Notes under the pieces: generated by a model | What the model was told of the DNA's origin: nothing | The model's database searches: none | The model's input: only the letters and a program-made list of their open reading frames with translations | Position numbers and translations under genes: made by a program | Origin: Sulfurimonas sp. SAG-AH-194-C20 | GTDB lineage: Bacteria > Campylobacterota > Campylobacteria > Campylobacterales > Sulfurimonadaceae | Length of the DNA: 50,380 nucleotides | Assembly (NCBI RefSeq): GCF_029215975.1 | Contig: NZ_JAEMVD010000006.1 | Span: 1 to 50,380 of the forward strand | Direction of reading: 5' to 3' | Part shown: positions 44,767 through 50,380 of the stretch, piece after piece | Layout of the letters: every line of letters starts with the position of its first letter | How positions within the stretch are numbered: position 1 is the first letter of the stretch

Positions 44767-46017
44767 ATGATAGATTTAAAATTATTACAAAAAGATTTTG
44801 AGAGTGTTAGTGCAAAACTAACTCGTAAAGGTGTAAGAACAGACCTTTTATCATCACTCAAAGAAAAATTTGAAGCACTTAAAGAAGCAAAGGCTGTGTT
44901 TGAATCACTTCAAGCAGCACAAAATGCTATGAGTAAAGAGTTTGGTGTTTATAAACGCGAGGGAAAAGATATATCTGAGCTTAAAGCGAGAGTTGATACG
45001 AACAAACTAAAAGTAAGTGATGCCATAGAAATTCAAAGAGAACGTCAAGAAGAGTTAGAAGCATTAGCTATGACAGTACCAAACATGCCAGACGACACTG
45101 TTCCAGATGGTGCAGATGAAAATGATAATGTTGTGATAAGTAAAGTTTTAACACCAAAAGAGTTTAACTTTACACCAAAAGAGCACTGGGAACTAGCAGA
45201 ACAAAATGGATGGATAGACTTTGAACGTGGTGTAAAAATCGCAACAAGTCGTTTTTCTGTAAGTTTTGGAATGGGTGCAAGACTAGAACGTGCACTTATA
45301 AACTTTATGCTTGACTTTAACCGTGAGAGAGGATTTGAAGAGGTAAGTGTTCCTGCACTTGTAAACCGTCAATCACTAGAAGGGACAGGACAGCTTCCCA
45401 AGTTTGAAGACGACTTATACAAGATAGAGGGTCAAGAGCTTTTTCTTATCCCCACGGCAGAAGTTCCAGTTACAAATCTTTACTCGGATGAGATACTATT
45501 GTCAGATGAGCTTCCAAAACGCATGACTGCCTATACATCATGTTTTAGAAAAGAGGCAGGAGCAGCAGGACGAGATACACGTGGCATGATTCGACAACAT
45601 CAATTTCACAAAGTTGAACTTGTTGCCATAACCACACCTGATACTAGTGAAGCTGTATTTACTCAGATGGTTGCTTGTGCATCAGACATCCTCACAGCGC
45701 TTGAACTTCCGCACCGTCTCGTAAACCTATGTACTGGAGACTTAGGCTTTGGAGCAGCACACACAACAGACTTAGAAGTGTGGTTACCAGGACAAAACCA
45801 GTACCGCGAAATCAGCTCTATCTCTAACACAAGAGATTTCCAAGCAAGACGAGCAAAAATCCGTTATAAAAATGGTAAGAAAAATGAGTTTGTAAATACA
45901 CTAAACGGTAGCTCTTTAGCAGTAGGTCGTACACTTGTAGCTATTATGGAAAATGGGCAAAATGAAGATGGTAGTATAGATATTCCTGAGGTTTTAAAGC
46001 CTTACTTAGGGATGTAA
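44767..46017 (+). CDS. serS: Seryl-tRNA synthetase
   Basis: SerS charges tRNA-Ser and tRNA-Sec. The 416-residue class II enzyme has an N-terminal tRNA-binding coiled coil (about 30-100), motif 2 in [17 protein letters not shown] followed by RQHQFHKVE, and motif 3 in [10 protein letters not shown]. The stop codon is inside a very long terminator hairpin. In Campylobacter serS is followed by pflB, and here the PflB-like gene is only two small genes away. Confidence 0.97.
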   Translation: MIDLKLLQKDFESVSAKLTRKGVRTDLLSSLKEKFEALKEAKAVFESLQAAQNAMSKEFGVYKREGKDISELKARVDTNKLKVSDAIEIQRERQEELEALAMTVPNMPDDTVPDGADENDNVVISKVLTPKEFNFTPKEHWELAEQNGWIDFERGVKIATSRFSVSFGMGARLERALINFMLDFNRERGFEEVSVPALVNRQSLEGTGQLPKFEDDLYKIEGQELFLIPTAEVPVTNLYSDEILLSDELPKRMTAYTSCFRKEAGAAGRDTRGMIRQHQFHKVELVAITTPDTSEAVFTQMVACASDILTALELPHRLVNLCTGDLGFGAAHTTDLEVWLPGQNQYREISSISNTRDFQARRAKIRYKNGKKNEFVNTLNGSSLAVGRTLVAIMENGQNEDGSIDIPEVLKPYLGM

Positions 46018-46048
46018 ATTAAGAGTGCTAAACACTCTTAATTTACAT
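46012..46048. terminator. Bidirectional 16-bp hairpin between serS and the convergent gene
   Basis: The arms 46012-46027 and 46033-46048 are perfectly complementary (16 bp), with loop CTAAA. The left arm includes the serS TAA. The core TTAAGAGTG/CACTCTTAA is a standard stem, with AATTTAC after it on the plus strand. It should stop both the plus-strand serS message and the minus-strand 46053-46256 message. Confidence 0.8.
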
Positions 46049-46052
46049 ATGA

Positions 46053-46256
46053 CTACTTATTCTCTTCACTTTTCATTAAAAATGCAGTTTCATCAAGTAA
46101 CTCATATATAGTTGCTGTCTCTTTATCTGAGAGAGAAACACCTTCAAATAAATCCATTTCTCTTAAAGCATCTAAAATTTGTTTTTTTGCCGTAACATAA
46201 GCATTTTTCCCTTGAGGGCTTAATGCTTCTAGCTTTATATGATTTTCTTTTGTCAT
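46053..46256 (-). CDS. Small hypothetical protein, MarR-tail-like
   Basis: The 67-residue product is mainly helical and charged, with no signal peptide or membrane segment. It opens MTKENHIKLEALSPQGKNAYVTAKKQIL and contains VSLSDKETATIYELLDE, a layout that resembles the C-terminal helices of MarR-type regulators, though no DNA-binding helix is present. TAGGAG precedes ATG. It ends at the shared terminator hairpin with serS. Confidence 0.6.
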   Translation of the reverse strand: MTKENHIKLEALSPQGKNAYVTAKKQILDALREMDLFEGVSLSDKETATIYELLDETAFLMKSEENK

Positions 46257-46312
46257 GATATAACTCCTATTTTAAGATTTAATATTATACTAAATTAATA
46301 GATAATATTTGT

Positions 46313-46639
46313 TTAAGCACAACCACAACCACTACCACAGCCTTCAGTTTCAGTGTTTTCTAGTGCCCAGTCATCAGTGGAATCACAGCCAACATCACAA
46401 GTAACACCAGTACTACATCCAGAAGCAGCTTTAGCATTTAGAGCAACTCTTATAACAAAGCAATTATCCTGTGCTATTTCAGATTCAAAAGTATGTTTTC
46501 CACAAAACTCGTCATTCATGAGCTCTGCTACGGTTTTTGCATAACTATATGCTTCCCTCTGTGTTTTAAATGTATTATTATTTGTGTATTCACTTTTTAC
46601 AAAGCAGGCACATTCATGTTCCATTAGCACTGTATACAT
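46313..46639 (-). CDS. Hypothetical protein with cysteine-rich C-terminal tail
   Basis: The 108-residue protein has no recognised family. The N-terminal 75 residues look like a small alpha/beta domain with HECACF near the start and a further Cys. The last 36 residues hold seven cysteines in short spacings: GCSTGVTCDVGCDSTDD and then GCGSGCGCA. This tail could bind a metal ion or cluster. A good AAGGAAA ribosome site precedes ATG 46639. It stands alone on its strand. Confidence 0.65.
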   Translation of the reverse strand: MYTVLMEHECACFVKSEYTNNNTFKTQREAYSYAKTVAELMNDEFCGKHTFESEIAQDNCFVIRVALNAKAASGCSTGVTCDVGCDSTDDWALENTETEGCGSGCGCA

Positions 46640-46778
46640 AATTTATTTCCTTTTGTATCATTAAATTATGAAAGTATAGTTAGTATAAGCAAAATTAACT
46701 TATTGTTAAATAAGTAGTTTTTCTTTCTAAAAATTTCTTTACTTTTGAAACTAAAAGCTATATAGGTACTATTTTTGC

Positions 46779-46784
46779 TATAAT
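46779..46784 (+). promoter_or_regulatory. -10 box of the PflB-like gene
   Basis: TGCTATAAT at 46776-46784 is an extended -10 box, followed by a leader of about 20 bases with AAGG before ATG 46812. This looks like a sigma70 rather than a sigma54 or sigma28 promoter, because no GG-N10-GC or TAAA-GCCGATAA element is seen. Confidence 0.5.
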
Positions 46785-46811
46785 TAAGTAGTAAAATAGA
46801 TAAGGTTTTTA

Positions 46812-49142
46812 ATGGCAGAGCTAGAAGAAGAGATAATAATTATTGATGATAGTGAAGCTATTGAAGATTCAAATTCAATCAATGATAATAGTAAGGGAAA
46901 AGAAGAAGGTTCCAAACAAAAAAAACCAATTATCTTCGCTATTTTAGCAATAGTTCTCATAATAATAATTATAGTTACTTTTTTGAGCTTAAATTCTCAA
47001 GAAGAGGAGAGTATTCCTTTTGATGTTGACTTTCTAGAAGAAAAACTTGCAAAACCGAACACACCTGTTGTCCAACCTAGTAAACTAGAAAATATGATAG
47101 CAAAAGCAAACTACTTGTATACAAATGGGTCAAAAGAAAAAGCACTCTCTTTATATGCAAGTATTGCACACTATAGTGAAGCCATTTCTCAGTACAATCT
47201 TGGAGTAGCCCAACTCAAAAATGAACAGTATCAGCAAGCCTTTAATACTTTCTCAAAAGCCATCAAAAATGATGAAAAAAGATGTGTTAGTGCTATCAAT
47301 GCTGCTGTTTGTGCACTACATTTAAAGGATAATAAAAGTTTTGAGTACTATATTGGTCTTGCTTATGCATATCTTCCTTATGAAGTGAACTCTCCTCTAT
47401 ACTCATACTACTTCACACTCATAAGCTACTATCAAAAAGATTATCTCAATGCACTAAACTCACTAAAAAACTCTACTTCAAATGAGTACCCAAATGTTCA
47501 AAAAAACCTTAGTGCAAAGATAAATGCACTATATCAAAACGATTACATCGCGATTGAAGCGATGGAGGCGAACTTTGATGATTTAGATGACTTCAGTTTA
47601 GCTCTGTTATATGCAAGAGTAGGCGATTTTACTCTTGCTATCAAGCATTTTGATGAGTCTATCATTAAAAATATTCAACCAGTAAAATCACAACTCGCAC
47701 TTGGACTTATAAATATAAAACTAGGAAATCTGCAAAAAGCTGCAAGTCAGATAAAAAATATTACTGATATGTATCCAGATGAAGTTTACACTCATTATCC
47801 GATAAAAGTAACACTTAAATCCTCACTTTTTGATGTTGAAAAAGCACAAGAACATTACAGACATAAAATTTTAAATAGCAAAAACACTATTTACCAAAAA
47901 ATATTTTCATTTTCTCCCTATAAGATATTTAATGCGAACCAGACTATAAGTTATATTCGCAAAGGAAATGCAAATATATACATAGACAATATTCAATCTG
48001 CAAAAGAGTACCTAAAAACAGGTTCTGCCGCATCAAATGTAAATATTGGAATCACAAAAGCAATAAGAAAAGCTCTCAACTTAAAAATCCGAAATGCGAA
48101 TAAAGACCTACTTGCTTTAGTAAAAATACAACCAAAACACTCTATTTTACAATATAATCTTGCTTTAACTTATGCACAGATGGGAAATATAAAAAAAGCT
48201 AATGAACACTTTTTACGTTCTTACTACTTAGATGCAAAAAATTATCTATCTGGTATTTATGCAATAATGACAAGCCAGTTAATGAACAAAGATTCTAAAA
48301 AAATTCGTTCGATGATTACAAATGCAGTAAATGATGAAAAATCTAGCGAAGAAAAAGAATTATATAAGACACTTTTATTTCTCAGTAATAATAACTATCT
48401 ATCCGCTGTGGATTGGCTAGACCATGATTACCAAAAAAGACCATTATACCTTTTGCTAAACACTATAATCGCGCTGAAGCTCAACAAACCAGAGCTCGCT
48501 AAAAAAGCAAGTACAACACTGACCATATTACTTCCAGATGAAATACTTCCTCATTTACTCTATATTGATTCGCATTTTTCTAAACTCAAAACAAAAGAGT
48601 ATGCATTTAGTGTTTTAAACTATTTAAAAAATGTAAAGTTTAGTTTTAATGATTTATATTATGGACCTTATATTACTCGTTATTTATACATACAAGAAAA
48701 CCTTATTATAGGACGACTTTATTTCTTAAGACAACAACTAAAACAAGTTCTTGCTAGTACTAGTTATGAAACATATGAGATTGAGAGTGCCCTAGCAATG
48801 GCATCACTTTTTGATAAGCAATTTGAAGAGTCATACACTCTGTACAATCATCTCATTGATGAGCTGAAAGTACAAGACTCTTATACATTGTTCTTAGGTG
48901 CTGTTGCGTCTACTGTAGCCTCACATCATGAAAATGCAATAGCACTACTTGAGTTATCAAAGCTTAAAAATGGTAACTTTTATGAAAATCGTTACGCACT
49001 TGCACTACTTTATTTGGAAGCAAAAAATAATAAGGGTGCAGTGATTCAGTTGTCTAGAATTGAGAGGGATGGTTTTATATCAAACTTCTTTGACTTTGAG
49101 ATCAATACAAATGAGTTGTTGTTTAAGAAAAATAACCCATAA
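46812..49142 (+). CDS. pflB: PflB-like TPR protein (flagellar motor disk)
   Basis: The 776-residue protein has a short acidic cytoplasmic N-terminus, one membrane helix (about 39-60) and a large periplasmic region of TPR-type helical repeats (about 85-770). This is the layout of PflB, which forms the medial disk around the flagellar motor in Campylobacter. Gene context supports it: serS is directly before pflB in Campylobacter jejuni (Cj0389-Cj0390), and it is 795 bases upstream here. The identification is by layout and position; only a search can confirm it. Its 3' end overlaps the convergent PSD-related gene by 20 bases. Confidence 0.72.
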   Translation: MAELEEEIIIIDDSEAIEDSNSINDNSKGKEEGSKQKKPIIFAILAIVLIIIIIVTFLSLNSQEEESIPFDVDFLEEKLAKPNTPVVQPSKLENMIAKANYLYTNGSKEKALSLYASIAHYSEAISQYNLGVAQLKNEQYQQAFNTFSKAIKNDEKRCVSAINAAVCALHLKDNKSFEYYIGLAYAYLPYEVNSPLYSYYFTLISYYQKDYLNALNSLKNSTSNEYPNVQKNLSAKINALYQNDYIAIEAMEANFDDLDDFSLALLYARVGDFTLAIKHFDESIIKNIQPVKSQLALGLINIKLGNLQKAASQIKNITDMYPDEVYTHYPIKVTLKSSLFDVEKAQEHYRHKILNSKNTIYQKIFSFSPYKIFNANQTISYIRKGNANIYIDNIQSAKEYLKTGSAASNVNIGITKAIRKALNLKIRNANKDLLALVKIQPKHSILQYNLALTYAQMGNIKKANEHFLRSYYLDAKNYLSGIYAIMTSQLMNKDSKKIRSMITNAVNDEKSSEEKELYKTLLFLSNNNYLSAVDWLDHDYQKRPLYLLLNTIIALKLNKPELAKKASTTLTILLPDEILPHLLYIDSHFSKLKTKEYAFSVLNYLKNVKFSFNDLYYGPYITRYLYIQENLIIGRLYFLRQQLKQVLASTSYETYEIESALAMASLFDKQFEESYTLYNHLIDELKVQDSYTLFLGAVASTVASHHENAIALLELSKLKNGNFYENRYALALLYLEAKNNKGAVIQLSRIERDGFISNFFDFEINTNELLFKKNNP

Positions 49143-49758
49143 GTGACTCTGAAGCCTTTAACTCAGAACCAATACTAGTGTTAACTCTAAAGTTCTGAGG
49201 TAAATAAATACTTGTAGAACCATTGAGCATAAGTCCATATCTAGCAGTTTGAATCAATGTTTTTTTAGCATAGAGGTCTATAAAAAGTGGAGCAAAACTC
49301 TTCTCGAGTCTATGAATTAGTTTAAATTCATTTTTCTCTTGTGTTATAAAAGATATTTCTGCATTTTCATTAAGATTAGAAAATAGTTTTGAGTTTTTGG
49401 TAACTCGTGTTCCATTTATTTTAAGTACTTTATCTACTGTTACATTTGCTGGGATTCTTAAAACTGAAACATCTCGGTAAGAGCTCTGTATTTCAATTCT
49501 ATATGCGAACTTATGATTTTCCAACTCTTCAATGCTCTCCACAATACCATCAACAGGAGAGAGAAAACTTGCAGTCTCAAAGACACAAAGTTCTCGCTCA
49601 GGATTTCTAAAAGAGTAAGCAATAAAAAGTGTACTTACAAAGGCAAAAAAAGCTAGAAAAGCAAAATCTAAAATTATAAAGAGTACAAACAGGACTAAAC
49701 TATAAAGTAAATAGCTTATGCCCTCTTTAGATAATGGAAGTAAGTTACTCTCCATCAC
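49123..49758 (-). CDS. Phosphatidylserine decarboxylase-related membrane protein
   Basis: The 211-residue protein has two N-terminal hydrophobic segments (about 14-48) and a domain like the type A phosphatidylserine decarboxylases: SPVDG at 67-71 and a C-terminal YGLMLNGSTSIYLP (174-187), whose GS is the self-cleavage site. The region that normally reads DVHVNRxP reads DVSVLRIP here, so the conserved His is Ser98. It may not decarboxylate. It starts 14 bases inside the ftsH end; ftsH-psd-related-pssA is the Campylobacter order, and pssA would lie beyond 49123 in another direction or elsewhere. Confidence 0.8.
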   Translation of the reverse strand: MMESNLLPLSKEGISYLLYSLVLFVLFIILDFAFLAFFAFVSTLFIAYSFRNPERELCVFETASFLSPVDGIVESIEELENHKFAYRIEIQSSYRDVSVLRIPANVTVDKVLKINGTRVTKNSKLFSNLNENAEISFITQEKNEFKLIHRLEKSFAPLFIDLYAKKTLIQTARYGLMLNGSTSIYLPQNFRVNTSIGSELKASESLMGYFS

Positions 49759-50380
49759 TCTTCGCCTGAGAATTATCTATCATAGAGGCATCGACTTTTA
49801 ACTCTTCTGATATTTCATCTAATGTGTTATCTACTTTTGAGTCCATATTATTTTCTTTTTCAAAATCAATAAGAATCTCACGTACTTCTTCACCTGTTAT
49901 GTTTTCTTTTTTATACAGAAGTGTCACCATATTTTCTATCGCACCTCTGTACTCTTCAAGTCTTGCTACCACAACTTCATAATGTTCTTGGAGTGATGAC
50001 TTGATAAACTCATCCATGTTCTCAGCCATTTTATCACTGTACTCACGAGCAGGAGCTTGGCCTCCTCCTAAAAACGATTGGCGAGATTTCTCAAGAACCA
50101 TAAGTCCTGCTATGTCACTCATGCCGTATGTCTGAACCATAGACTTAATGATGTCGGTTGCACGTTCGAGGTCATTTCCAGCACCTGTAGAGATTTCACC
50201 TATGAAAACTTCTTCTGCTGCACGTCCACCTAAAAGAACATCAACTTCGGCCCACATTTCATGGCGTTGCATCATAAAACGATTTTCTTCTGGTTTATTA
50301 AGGGTATAACCAAGTGCTGCTAGTCCACGAGGAACGATAGAAACCTTAGATACTTTTTTAGCGCCAACTGTTGTTTCTGC
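49745..50380 (-). CDS. ftsH: ATP-dependent zinc metalloprotease FtsH, C-terminal part (cut by window edge)
   Basis: FtsH is a membrane-anchored AAA+ protease. The window holds the last 211 residues of the frame, which continues beyond 50380. The visible sequence begins AETTVGAKKVSKVSIVPRG, then LGYTLNKPEENRFM, and LLGGRAAEEVFIGEISTGAGNDLERAT, the M41 peptidase domain with the third zinc ligand Asp in GND. The AAA domain and HEAGH zinc motif lie outside. The C-terminal tail is acidic. Its end overlaps the PSD-related gene. Confidence 0.96.
   Translation of the reverse strand, partial: AETTVGAKKVSKVSIVPRGLAALGYTLNKPEENRFMMQRHEMWAEVDVLLGGRAAEEVFIGEISTGAGNDLERATDIIKSMVQTYGMSDIAGLMVLEKSRQSFLGGGQAPAREYSDKMAENMDEFIKSSLQEHYEVVVARLEEYRGAIENMVTLLYKKENITGEEVREILIDFEKENNMDSKVDNTLDEISEELKVDASMIDNSQAKSDGE

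Overview
The window is a piece of a low-GC genome (about one third G+C by eye) that reads as a Campylobacterota (epsilonproteobacterial) chromosome, most likely Sulfurimonas or a close relative. The main support is gene order and content peculiar to that phylum: hobA next to a short holB, folP and lysC; a PEB4-type PpiC near nth and fba; tatB-tatC-queA; serS close to a PflB-like flagellar-disk protein; and ftsH followed by a decarboxylase-related membrane protein. No rRNA, tRNA, CRISPR array, insertion sequence or prophage was seen. Genus assignment is inference.

Layout. 1-2.8 kb: biosynthesis genes on the minus strand (start of an unknown gene, pyrB, bioD, ilvC), with a compact structured element at 1659-1768 between bioD and ilvC. 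2.9-7.4 kb: a NYN/PIN-like protein, a FIST-GGDEF-EAL signalling protein, a DUF1624 membrane protein and ruvX. 7.4-12.0 kb: the widely conserved rpmH-rnpA-yidD-yidC-jag-mnmE block on the minus strand; rnpA has no ATG, GTG or TTG start. 12.1-22.5 kb: clpB, a nitroreductase, a PLP enzyme, PpiC, a hybrid histidine kinase, nth with two tiny membrane-associated proteins, cmoA and fba. 22.5-26.5 kb is the most accessory stretch: a class III cyclase-like protein, a coiled-coil protein, an HTH/small-ORF pair downstream of a palindromic operator-like site, HU, and a NERD-helicase-like protein. 26.5-33.2 kb: msrB, a cyclophilin lipoprotein, a PiT phosphate permease, then folP-holB-hobA-lysC-rppH on the minus strand. 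33.2-42.3 kb: hemW, tatBC, queA, dprA, a polysaccharide deacetylase-like protein, the rpsF-ssb-rpsR operon, and an OmpA-like outer-membrane/periplasmic protein. 42.3-50.4 kb: small proteins, serB and metF divergent from one palindromic promoter, serS, a Cys-rich protein, PflB-like TPR protein, a PSD-related protein, and the C-terminal part of ftsH.

How they work together. Most of the window is housekeeping: translation and tRNA modification (rpmH, rpsF, rpsR, serS, mnmE, cmoA, queA), membrane protein insertion and export (yidC, tatBC), periplasmic folding (two PPIases), replication and repair (hobA, holB, ssb, nth, dprA, ruvX), proteostasis (clpB, ftsH) and amino-acid, cofactor or nucleotide synthesis. 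I did not find a clear new multigene system. The best leads are rnpA's non-canonical start, the structured element by ilvC, the 22.5-26.5 kb accessory block, the divergent active-site loops of FolP, the altered PSD-like protein, the perfectly palindromic serB/metF promoter, and a set of probable leaderless messages.
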